Assembly (NCBI GenBank): GCA_934777095.1 | Contig: CAKVNP010000175.1 | Coordinates: forward strand, 1-5,478 | From: an uncultured Clostridium sp. | GTDB lineage: Bacteria > Bacillota > Clostridia > Clostridiales > Clostridiaceae | Direction of reading: 5' to 3' | Length of the DNA: 5,478 nt | Shown: piece after piece, positions 1 to 5,478 of the stretch | Position numbering within the stretch: the first letter of the stretch is position 1 | Layout of the letters: every line of letters starts with the position of its first letter | Translations under genes and position numbers: made by a program | Notes under the pieces: generated by a model | Told to the model about the DNA's origin: nothing | The model's database searches: none | Seen by the model: only the letters and a program-made list of their open reading frames with translations

Positions 1-472
1 ATGGCTGCCCAAATTTATTTATCCATCTTATCTGAGACTGCTTATATCCACTATCAAAGCAAAATTCCTCTATTTTATTCTCATTTAAATATTTCATTAA
101 TGCTTTAATTAATTTAGAACCAACACCTTTACCTTGATACTCTGGCAGAATAAAGAGGCTATTTAATTCCCCTATATTTGAAAATTCATTATCTGTACAC
201 ACTCTTATGGCCTCACTACATTCACCATATGCTATAGTACCAATTACCTTATCTTTATGCTTTGCTACAAAAAATACATTTTTCCTAGATTTATTTTTAA
301 TAGAATCAATTAATAGTAATTTCTTATTATGTATTTCCTTTTCTAATACTTCTGGTTCTACCTCATCTTCTGATTCCTTAAAAGCTACTGGAATTGTAAC
401 TTTAAAAACATCATAAGCTTTTTCTAAATCACTTTCCCTAAGTTCCTCAATAATTAAATTCTCAATTTTCAT
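1..472 (-). CDS. GNAT family N-acetyltransferase (C-terminus beyond window)
   Basis: Likely a cytoplasmic acetyl-CoA-dependent N-acetyltransferase; the acceptor substrate cannot be told from sequence. Translating the minus strand from the ATG at 470-472 gives 157 residues (MKIENLIIEELRESD...) open to the window edge. The GNAT core is clear. Strand beta4 reads LNSLFILPEY (about residues 103-112), followed directly by the acetyl-CoA pyrophosphate-binding loop QGKGVG (113-118), which fits Q/RxxGxG/A, and by an amphipathic helix (SKLIKALMKYLNEN). Near the truncated end, SQIRWINKFGQP fits the family's motif B region, so probably only the last 10-30 residues are missing. The start is supported by a GGGGG Shine-Dalgarno core (478-482) five bases upstream and by a promoter at 508-535. 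The gene follows the small acidic gene at 587-856 but is separated from it by a terminator, so it is probably transcribed alone. The family call is secure; the function is open. Confidence 0.9.
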   Translation of the reverse strand, partial: MKIENLIIEELRESDLEKAYDVFKVTIPVAFKESEDEVEPEVLEKEIHNKKLLLIDSIKNKSRKNVFFVAKHKDKVIGTIAYGECSEAIRVCTDNEFSNIGELNSLFILPEYQGKGVGSKLIKALMKYLNENKIEEFCFDSGYKQSQIRWINKFGQP

Positions 473-507
473 TTTATCCCCCTTAAAATTCTTACTATAT
501 ACCCTCT

Positions 508-535
508 ATTATACTAAAACTAAAGTATTTGATAA
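508..535 (-). promoter_or_regulatory. Candidate sigma-A promoter of the GNAT gene
   Basis: On the minus strand, TTATCA (530-535, four of six matches to TTGACA) and a perfect TATAAT (508-513) are separated by 16 bases. Transcription would start near position 501, leaving a leader of about 30 bases before the GNAT start codon. The element lies just downstream of the terminator hairpin of the preceding gene, which supports an independent transcription unit. Assigned by consensus match only. Confidence 0.6.
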
Positions 536-577
536 ATATAAAATAATAGAGAAGCATACATTTAGCACGCTCCTCTA
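536..577 (-). terminator. Rho-independent terminator of the 89-residue gene
   Basis: In the minus-strand transcript, TAGAGGAGCGT (577 to 567) can pair with ATGCTTCTCTA (557 to 547), giving an 11-bp stem with two G-U wobbles and a 9-base loop. The stem is followed by a T-rich stretch (TTATTTTATATTT, 546 to about 534). It begins about 10 bases after the stop codon at 587-589, the usual placement for an intrinsic terminator. The plus-strand direction lacks a T tract, so it acts most plausibly on leftward transcription. Confidence 0.75.
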
Positions 578-586
578 CCCCTCAAA

Positions 587-856
587 TCAACTTTTATTCA
601 TCTTATAAAAATACTTTAATATATCGTCTATATCTTTAAATTCTATACCTGCCACTTCACATGATTCACAGATTGCTTCTTCTATTTCATCTATCGGAAT
701 ATCTTTTATACTTTCATATTGTTCTTTATCTGTTGAATAAGATTTACAAATTGCATTTTCTAATTCTTCTTTAGGGATTCCATCTTCACTAAAAATGCAT
801 AAAAATATATGTCTAATATGATTTTCTCTTTCAATTGATGCTAAAATATTTTCCAT
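587..856 (-). CDS. Small acidic protein of unknown function with internal duplication (89 aa)
   Basis: I do not recognise this protein as a member of a named family. It is a complete 89-residue ORF (MENILASIEREN...) with a very strong Shine-Dalgarno AGGGAGG (861-867) four bases before the ATG at 854-856. It is followed by a terminator hairpin, so it looks like a real gene. It has 22 Asp/Glu against 10 Lys/Arg, no signal peptide and no membrane segment, so it is probably a small soluble cytoplasmic protein. Residues 27-39 (IPKEELENAICKS) and 53-65 (IPIDEIEEAICES) are a duplicated unit, 8 of 13 identical and spaced 26 residues apart; each carries a Cys in AIC[KE]S. The second copy adds a CxxC (C63, C66). 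A short helical repeat protein or an adaptor is possible, but no function can be assigned. It lies about 150 bases after the ATPase gene with no obvious terminator between, so read-through from the ATPase is possible. Confidence 0.8.
   Translation of the reverse strand: MENILASIERENHIRHIFLCIFSEDGIPKEELENAICKSYSTDKEQYESIKDIPIDEIEEAICESCEVAGIEFKDIDDILKYFYKMNKS
662..778 (-). repeat. Imperfect tandem duplication inside the 89-residue gene (78-bp period)
   Basis: The 39-base segments at 740-778 and 662-700 match at 29 of 39 positions by hand alignment without gaps, in the same reading frame and offset by 78 bases (26 codons). They encode residues 27-39 and 53-65. The stretches that follow each copy are also loosely alike (YESIKD against EFKDIDD), so the duplicated unit may be about 26 residues. 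Many of the ten differences are third-base or conservative changes, which suggests an old duplication kept at the protein level. Confidence 0.6.
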
Positions 857-1008
857 ATATCCTCCCTTAACAAATACATTATTTATTCATAGTATAGACC
901 AAAATGATATATTATTACCATATTTTCATAAAATTTATTTCATAATAATATATTTATCTTATTATATTCTAGTCATAGTAATTTAGAAAATAAATTTATC
1001 AAATGTCT
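857..1008. other. AT-rich gap between ATPase and 89-residue gene
   Basis: About 150 bases, almost entirely A and T. No hairpin with a T tract was found after the ATPase stop codon; the best dyads (for example TTCTA with TAGAA, or ATAATA with TATTAT) are short and AT-only. A TATACT -10-like hexamer lies at 891-896 on the minus strand, but the sequence 17-19 bases upstream (GGTAAT or TGGTAA) is a poor -35 box. A weak promoter for the 89-residue gene is therefore possible but not established. Confidence 0.35.
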
Positions 1009-3348
1009 CTACATTTTTAGGACAAATTTGTATTTATCCCCTTTCACTCTTATGAAATATTTATACATAAATAAAATTACTGTAGTTAAAATACATAATA
1101 ATATAAGAATAATAAATTCTTCTGCTTTTAACATACTTAAATGTAATATTTTATTAAACAATATCTCCCCGCTTAAAAATCCTAAGGCAGTTGTAATACA
1201 TAAAAATAAACGAATTTTATTTAAAGGCCTACATACCTCTGTAACAGCTAGAAAACTAGTAAACCCAATGGTATTATACATTATTGTAATCATATTAGAA
1301 TTTTCAATGTTTAATATATTAGCCAAAACAGAAATCACCATAATATTTAACATAATCATCAACGAATATGGAAATGCATTTCTTAACACAGTCTTTAAAA
1401 ACGGATTCCTTATCTTTTGGCCATTAGGTTCAAATGAAATAAAGAATGATGTATATCCTTCAATAATTAAATCAACTAAGGTGATTTGTACAGGTATGAA
1501 TGGAAATGCTGTAAATGTAACAATATTGAATATTGATAACATTACTGAATACAACGTTTTAATAAAAAATATCCTTGCCACATTAGTTATATTATTTACT
1601 ACTCTTCGACCTTCCATTAATACATCTTTTAAAACACTAAAATCTGAATTTAACAATACAATTTGTGAGACTTGTTTTGCTATATCACTAGCATCAGGAA
1701 GTGTTATGCTACAATCAGCCTGCCTTAATGCCATAACATCATTTACTCCATCACCAGTCATTGCAACAATATGGCCTTTATCTTGTAATGATTTAACCAA
1801 TAAGCTTTTTTGGCTAGGAGATACCCTTGCAAATATACTATATTTTTCTACTAAATATGGTATTTCCTCATCATTAACTTCTGACAAATCAATATATGAA
1901 TTGTACTCTTTTAGACCAGCTTCCTTAGCTATACTTGCAACAGTTAGTACATTATCACCAGATATAATTTTTACATTTACCCCTTGCCCTTTAAAAAATC
2001 CTAACATTTCTTTAGCATTTTTCCTTAAAGGATCAGATAATTGTATTGAAGCAATTATCTCTAACTCCGGCAATTCATCAATAATAATTTCTTTTGTAAA
2101 ACCAATTAATAAAACTCTTTCACCTTGCTGCTGGGCTTCAACTAAATTACTTGTCATTTTAAATTTACTTTTTTTAATTAATCTCTCTGGAGCTCCAACT
2201 ACAATTGTCCCAAGATCGCTAAAGGATATTGAGCTCCATTTTCTTTCTGATGAAAATTGAATTTTATGATCAATTTCTAATTCATAATTGCCTTGATAAT
2301 AATTTTTTAGTGCTTGAAAAGTTCCATTTCTATCATCCATTTCATTAACATATGCCGTCATTATATTTGTAAAATCAATTGGTAACAACTGATCTTTATA
2401 ACTTGTAACATTAGTAACTTTCATTTTTCCTTCAGTAATAGTACCAGTTTTATCAAGACATAATGTATCTACATGTGATAATGTTTCAACACTATATAAA
2501 TTTTGTACTAATACCTTCTTCTTAGCTAGTTTTATTACTGCTGCTGCAAGAGAAATACTAATTAATAAAACCAATCCCTTAGGAAGCATCCCTAACAAAG
2601 ACGCTGACACTGATATTACGCTGCTTTTAAGCTCTTCTCCTCTATAAAAATAAGATTGGATAAATAAAATAATCCCTACAGGTATTATGATAAAACTTGT
2701 AATTCTAGTAACGAATTTCATAGAATTTAATAATTCAGAATTTAACTTTTTCTCACTTTTTCCTTTTAGTGCAATAGTTGTAGCGAAATTATCTGCGCCT
2801 ACCTTTACTACTTTTGCATGACATTTACCACTAACTACATAACTTCCTGATAATATTTCATCACCTATGTTTTTTATAATACTTTCAGATTCACCTGTTA
2901 GCAAAGATTCGTTAACTTCGATTTTACCCTCTATAATAATTGAATCTGAAGGAATTTGATCTCCACTTCTTAACACTATAATATCATCTTTTACTATTTC
3001 TTCTACAGCTATTTCTTTCTCTACTCCATTTCTTATAACGCTAACTTTAGATACCATAAGTACTGACAATTTAGCCACCATATTCTTCGCCTGTATTTCT
3101 TGAATAGTTCCTATGGATATATTTAATATTATAATAAGCATAAATGCTAAATTAGAATATGCCCCTACTGCTGTCAAAGCAAGAGCAATTAGAAGATTAT
3201 ATAAATTAAAAAGAGTACATACATTACTGAGAATAATTTGCCAATTTGATTTAACTTTATTATCCTGTACTATATTTTTTTCACCTTTTTCATTTCTTTC
3301 TAATACCTCATTTTCCGTTAAACCTATAATTTTTTCTTGTTTTTCCAT
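1009..3348 (-). CDS. CtpE/Exp7-like P-type cation-transporting ATPase
   Basis: A membrane P-type ATPase that would couple ATP hydrolysis to ion transport. It is 779 residues, a full length for the type. The actuator domain carries TGES (151-154). The phosphorylation site is DKTGT with Asp299. The nucleotide domain shows FSSERKWS (365-372) and GAPE (385-388). The P domain has DPLR (439-442) and TGDGVND (531-537). About ten membrane helices are visible: two before the actuator domain (near 44-83), two before DKTGT (213-273) and six at the C-terminus (592-764). There is no N-terminal heavy-metal CxxC domain, so it is not a Cu/Zn/Cd pump. The FFISFEPN stretch in M6 and the KTLY in M5 fit the CtpE/Exp7 type; mycobacterial CtpE is linked to Ca2+ transport, but the ion here is unproven. 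Odd point: the M4 motif is PKGL (256-259) rather than the usual PEGL. The start is set by GGAGTG (3357-3362), 8 bases upstream. A PhoP-like box precedes the gene. Confidence 0.93.
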   Translation of the reverse strand: MEKQEKIIGLTENEVLERNEKGEKNIVQDNKVKSNWQIILSNVCTLFNLYNLLIALALTAVGAYSNLAFMLIIILNISIGTIQEIQAKNMVAKLSVLMVSKVSVIRNGVEKEIAVEEIVKDDIIVLRSGDQIPSDSIIIEGKIEVNESLLTGESESIIKNIGDEILSGSYVVSGKCHAKVVKVGADNFATTIALKGKSEKKLNSELLNSMKFVTRITSFIIIPVGIILFIQSYFYRGEELKSSVISVSASLLGMLPKGLVLLISISLAAAVIKLAKKKVLVQNLYSVETLSHVDTLCLDKTGTITEGKMKVTNVTSYKDQLLPIDFTNIMTAYVNEMDDRNGTFQALKNYYQGNYELEIDHKIQFSSERKWSSISFSDLGTIVVGAPERLIKKSKFKMTSNLVEAQQQGERVLLIGFTKEIIIDELPELEIIASIQLSDPLRKNAKEMLGFFKGQGVNVKIISGDNVLTVASIAKEAGLKEYNSYIDLSEVNDEEIPYLVEKYSIFARVSPSQKSLLVKSLQDKGHIVAMTGDGVNDVMALRQADCSITLPDASDIAKQVSQIVLLNSDFSVLKDVLMEGRRVVNNITNVARIFFIKTLYSVMLSIFNIVTFTAFPFIPVQITLVDLIIEGYTSFFISFEPNGQKIRNPFLKTVLRNAFPYSLMIMLNIMVISVLANILNIENSNMITIMYNTIGFTSFLAVTEVCRPLNKIRLFLCITTALGFLSGEILFNKILHLSMLKAEEFIILILLCILTTVILFMYKYFIRVKGDKYKFVLKM

Positions 3349-3403
3349 ACTAATAACACTCCATCATAACTTTAATTAAAATAAAATATTTTACTCATTT
3401 AAG

Positions 3404-3456
3404 ATTATCACCAAATCATGTAAACTTATGTAAAATCTTTGTTAAATTCTTGTTAT
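3404..3456 (-). promoter_or_regulatory. Candidate PhoP box and promoter of the P-type ATPase
   Basis: On the minus strand, in the direction of the ATPase, there are four direct repeats: ATAACA (3451-3456), TTAACA (3440-3445), TTTACA (3429-3434) and TTTACA (3419-3424), at steps of 11, 11 and 10 bases. A -10-like GATAAT follows at 3404-3409, predicting a start near 3397. That puts the repeats at about -22 to -59 on the coding strand. This is the known geometry of activated PhoP-dependent promoters in Bacillus subtilis (TTAACA-like repeats with about 5-base spacers at -20 to -60). The hexamer where a -35 box should be (TACATA) is poor, as expected for an activator-dependent promoter. The regulator is inferred; the repeats are seen directly. 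Confidence 0.6.
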
Positions 3457-3459
3457 TTT

Positions 3460-3508
3460 CCTAAAAAATAATAAAAAACTAGTCAAGCTATAATGCTTGA
3501 CTAGTTTT
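3460..3508 (-). terminator. Rho-independent terminator of the MATE gene, overlapping its 3' end
   Basis: A perfect 14-bp inverted repeat (3475-3488 and 3495-3508) with a 6-base loop. In the leftward transcript it is followed by a U-rich tract (TTTATTATTTTTT, about 3474 to 3462). The first arm in that transcript (3508 to 3495) is coding sequence for the last residues of the MATE protein, and the TAG stop (3488-3490) begins in the loop and ends in the stem. In the plus direction the stem is followed by TTTTATTTT, but no rightward gene needs it. It should insulate the ATPase promoter region, which starts right after it. Confidence 0.88.
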
Positions 3509-4876
3509 ATTTTCATTTATTGTATCCAATTTACGTAATTCGCTAACTGCCATTGCTATTGCTACTACTGCAGCAATAAAATCAGCAACTGGGCCTGAAT
3601 ACATTATTCCATCAATACCCATAAATCTAGGTAATACTATTAATAATGGCAGCAAGAATAAAATCTGCCTAGTTAATGAAAGAAAAATACCTTTTTTAGG
3701 CTTACCAATAGCAGTAAAGAAATTAGATGATATCGGCTGGATACAGTTTACAATAGTAAATAGCAGGAAGATTCTAAAATATTGTACTCCAAAATCAAAA
3801 TACATTTCTGAACCTGAACCAAAGAATGAAATAATCTTTCTTGGTACTAACTGAAATACTGCAAATGCAATAATTGATACTAGCATTCCATAACCTATTG
3901 CTAATTTATAAACATTTTTTACTCTATCATATTTCTTAGCACCATAGTTAAAGCTAGCTATCGGCTGTAATCCTTGAGAAAGCCCAATTACCACTGACAT
4001 ATAAACCATATTTACCTTTGTTATTACCCCTGCACATGCAAGTGGAATAGATTCTCCATAAACAGATAATGCCCCATAATATGTTAAAGATTTATTCATT
4101 ACAATTTGTACAATCATCATTGCTAATTGATTAAAACATGGTGCCGCTCCTAGCGATATTATTTTACCTGTATACTCCCACTTAGGAATTAAATGTTTAG
4201 CTTCAATTTTACCTGATTTATATTTACGCAGATATCTAAATACTAAATAGGCTGAAAAGATTTGCCCAATTATTGTTGCTAATCCTGCTCCTGCCATTCC
4301 CATATCAAATCCAAAAATAAATATTGGATCTAAAATTGTGTTAATTAAAGCACCTGATAAATTGCAGATCATTGTATATTTAGGACTTCCATCTGCTCTT
4401 ACTAAATGTCCTCCACCTGTAGCAAATATTAAAAACGGAAAGCCTATTGAAATATAGCGTGTATATGTCTTAGCATATTCTAAGACATTATCTGGTGAAC
4501 CAAAGAACTTAAGCATTGGTGTTAAAAATAGTTGAGCTATAACACATAAGATAACTCCGCCACCAAATAAAAGTATTGCTGCATTTCCGATATAATGAAG
4601 TGACTTTTCCTTTTTTCCTCCTCCTAAAGTTAAGTTGAAAGACGAAGCTCCTCCAATTCCCAGTAAAAGTGCTATAGCTATACAAGAAGTGCTTAAGGGA
4701 AATGTAATATTAGTTGCTGCATTTCCTAATTCACCCACGCTTCTGCCAATAAAGAACTGGTCCACAATATTATAAAATGCACTTACTAACATTGCTATTA
4801 TGCTTGGTATAGCAAACTTTCTTAGTAGTTTATTTATTGGTAAAGTTTCTAATACATTATTACCTTTATTCTTCAT
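3488..4876 (-). CDS. MATE family multidrug efflux transporter, MepA-like
   Basis: Likely an inner-membrane exporter using a Na+ or H+ gradient to expel drugs or other cationic compounds; the substrate is unknown. The protein has 462 residues from the preferred start, normal for MATE, with about 12 hydrophobic segments in two homologous halves. Family features include LRKFAIPSIIAMLVSAFYNIVDQFFIG near residues 18-44 (shown here only as a region), the glycine-rich GIGGASSFNLTLGGG loop (73-87), RADGSPK (160-166), LDPIFIFGFDMGMAGAGLAT (182-201) and SQGLQPIASFNYGAKK (300-315), which is typical of the MepA branch. The ATG at 4874-4876 is preferred because GGAGG (4882-4886) sits 5 bases upstream. An in-frame ATG at 4886-4888 would give 466 residues and has a weaker AAGGA 7 bases upstream, so it cannot be excluded. 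The gene has its own promoter at 4931-4959 and a terminator embedded in its 3' end, so it is probably monocistronic. Confidence 0.93.
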   Translation of the reverse strand: MKNKGNNVLETLPINKLLRKFAIPSIIAMLVSAFYNIVDQFFIGRSVGELGNAATNITFPLSTSCIAIALLLGIGGASSFNLTLGGGKKEKSLHYIGNAAILLFGGGVILCVIAQLFLTPMLKFFGSPDNVLEYAKTYTRYISIGFPFLIFATGGGHLVRADGSPKYTMICNLSGALINTILDPIFIFGFDMGMAGAGLATIIGQIFSAYLVFRYLRKYKSGKIEAKHLIPKWEYTGKIISLGAAPCFNQLAMMIVQIVMNKSLTYYGALSVYGESIPLACAGVITKVNMVYMSVVIGLSQGLQPIASFNYGAKKYDRVKNVYKLAIGYGMLVSIIAFAVFQLVPRKIISFFGSGSEMYFDFGVQYFRIFLLFTIVNCIQPISSNFFTAIGKPKKGIFLSLTRQILFLLPLLIVLPRFMGIDGIMYSGPVADFIAAVVAIAMAVSELRKLDTINENKTSQAL

Positions 4877-4881
4877 TTTAT

Positions 4882-4886
4882 CCTCC
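4882..4886 (-). promoter_or_regulatory. Shine-Dalgarno GGAGG that decides the MATE start
   Basis: The minus-strand sequence reads ATGGAGGATAAAATGAAG. The GGAGG lies 5 bases before the ATG at 4876 and shares its first G with the upstream in-frame ATG at 4888. A ribosome starting at the first ATG would have to use the weaker AAGGA further upstream. The stronger site therefore favours the downstream start, shortening the protein by four residues (MEDK). Confidence 0.6.
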
Positions 4887-4930
4887 ATTTATTAATCCTT
4901 TTTTATGTAAAATTTTATATGCCAAGTTTC

Positions 4931-4959
4931 ATTATATATTTTAACCATAATTTCACCAA
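4931..4959 (-). promoter_or_regulatory. Candidate sigma-A promoter of the MATE gene
   Basis: On the minus strand, TTGGTG (4954-4959, first three bases match TTGACA) and a perfect TATAAT (4931-4936) are 17 bases apart. Transcription would start near 4924, giving a leader of about 48 bases to the ATG at 4876. The spacing is ideal and the -35 box is moderate. An imperfect dyad (TAACTAATT and AATTATGGTTA) overlaps the -35 region and might bind a repressor, but it is weak. Confidence 0.6.
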
Positions 4960-5010
4960 TTAGTTAGCGTTTGTTATAGTAAAATATGCTTCGTAAAACT
5001 ATCGTCTATG

Positions 5011-5478
5011 TTAATTAAATAATTTTTTATACTTATCTAATTCCCTGATTTTATCAAGTTCTACATCCTCTTTCATATACTCTTCAAAGAAATCATTTAG
5101 CTCAATTGATTTGATAACATCAGCCAATGCAGCTTCTAATTTATCTATAGCTGCATAAAAGCAGGCTCTATTATAATAAAGAAAACCTTCCTCATCATTT
5201 TCCTTAATTCCCTCATTGATAATTTCTATAGCTTTTAAATAATCTTCCTTCTCCCTATAAATTACTGCATAATTTAAATAGCTGTAGGGATATTGAGGAT
5301 TTTGTACAATAGATTTTTTGTAATATTCTATGGCAGCCTGCTCATTTCCAAGCTTATTATTAAATACTCCTAAGTTAAACAGAATCCTAAAATGATCAGA
5401 GTCTATTTCATAAGCTTTTTCCATATAATTTAAAGCAGTTTCTGTATTACCTAATTCATCATAAATACAGCCTAAATT
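5011..5478 (-). CDS. Tetratricopeptide-repeat protein, C-terminal part
   Basis: A TPR scaffold protein; such proteins mediate protein-protein contacts and the partner is not evident. The reading frame is open to the right edge, so the visible 155 residues (NLGCIYDELGN...) are a C-terminal fragment. The Met at 5424 lies inside a TPR helix (ALNYMEKAYEID), has no Shine-Dalgarno and is not the start. Four TPR units can be read: about residues 1-29 (NLGCIYDELGN...AYEID), 30-64 (FNLGVFNNKLGN...QNPQYP), 65-97 (LNYAVIYREKEDY...KEND) and 98-130 (YYNRACFYAAIDK...IELND). Each has the canonical small/large pattern (G/A at position 8, A at 20, P or D at the end). The tail DVELDKIRELDKYKKLF resembles the C-terminal cap often seen in bacterial TPR proteins. 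No signal peptide or membrane segment lies in the visible part. No strong terminator was seen between it and the MATE gene. Confidence 0.88.
   Translation of the reverse strand, partial: NLGCIYDELGNTETALNYMEKAYEIDSDHFRILFNLGVFNNKLGNEQAAIEYYKKSIVQNPQYPYSYLNYAVIYREKEDYLKAIEIINEGIKENDEEGFLYYNRACFYAAIDKLEAALADVIKSIELNDFFEEYMKEDVELDKIRELDKYKKLFN

Noticed and set aside
207..416. Plus-strand open frame of 69 codons
   Set aside because: It is antisense to the GNAT acetyltransferase, has low-complexity Ser/Leu/Phe-rich content and no ribosome binding site.
1028..2260. Long plus-strand open frame (410 codons)
   Set aside because: It lies wholly antisense to the P-type ATPase, whose motifs are all intact. 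It has no Shine-Dalgarno and its translation shows no recognisable domain. It is a shadow frame.
3113..3379. Plus-strand open frame of 88 codons
   Set aside because: It is antisense to the ATPase N-terminus and runs into its leader; no ribosome binding site and no family resemblance.
3382..3393. 12-bp palindrome TAAAATATTTTA in the ATPase leader
   Set aside because: It is made only of A and T, and such palindromes are common in this composition; no matching second site was seen.
3350..3397. Two mini-ORFs in the ATPase leader (MSKIFYFN at about 3397-3371 and MMECY at 3367-3350, ending one base before the ATPase ATG)
   Set aside because: Neither has a convincing ribosome binding site and short ATG-stop runs are expected by chance in such AT-rich DNA.
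4954..5000. Possible further TTTAC/TAACA repeats upstream of the MATE promoter
   Set aside because: The elements do not keep an 11-base step and do not sit at the right distance from the -10 box, unlike those before the ATPase.
5011..5424. A complete 137-residue TPR protein starting at the ATG at 5424
   Set aside because: The frame continues upstream to the window edge and reads as another TPR helix (NLGCIYDELGN...), so the Met is internal.

Overview
The window is very AT-rich, its coding is confined to one strand, and its genes carry strong GGAGG-type ribosome binding sites and A/T-ending codons. The encoded families (MepA-type MATE exporter, CtpE/Exp7-type P-type ATPase, GNAT acetyltransferase, TPR protein) together with this composition suggest a low-G+C Firmicute, most likely Clostridium sensu stricto. 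This is an inference from style; there is no rRNA or other marker gene to confirm it.

Layout, all genes on the minus strand, read from right to left. (1) The C-terminal 155 residues of a tetratricopeptide-repeat protein (5011-5478) enter from the right edge; its start is outside the window. (2) After a 120-base gap holding a TTGGTG-N17-TATAAT promoter comes a complete MATE multidrug exporter (3488-4876). It ends in a perfect 14-bp hairpin terminator whose first arm is also the last codons of the gene. (3) A 125-base gap follows with four TTAACA-like direct repeats at 10-11-base period upstream of a GATAAT -10 box, an arrangement resembling a Gram-positive PhoP box. It precedes a complete 779-residue P-type cation ATPase of the CtpE/Exp7 type (1009-3348). 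(4) After about 150 bases of AT-rich DNA without a clear terminator comes a small acidic 89-residue protein of unknown function with an internal duplication (587-856), closed by a terminator hairpin. (5) A GNAT N-acetyltransferase with its own promoter (1-472) runs off the left edge.

The genes do not form an obvious pathway. Most appear to be separate transcription units: MATE, ATPase and GNAT each have a candidate promoter, and terminators follow MATE and the 89-residue gene. The most informative signals are regulatory and structural: the PhoP-like box that would place an ion-pumping ATPase in a phosphate-starvation regulon, the lysine replacing the usual glutamate in the ATPase M4 ion-site motif (PKGL instead of PEGL), and the 78-bp-period duplication in the unknown small gene. 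No CRISPR array, tRNA, rRNA, insertion sequence or phage gene was seen. I found no convincing new multi-gene system here.
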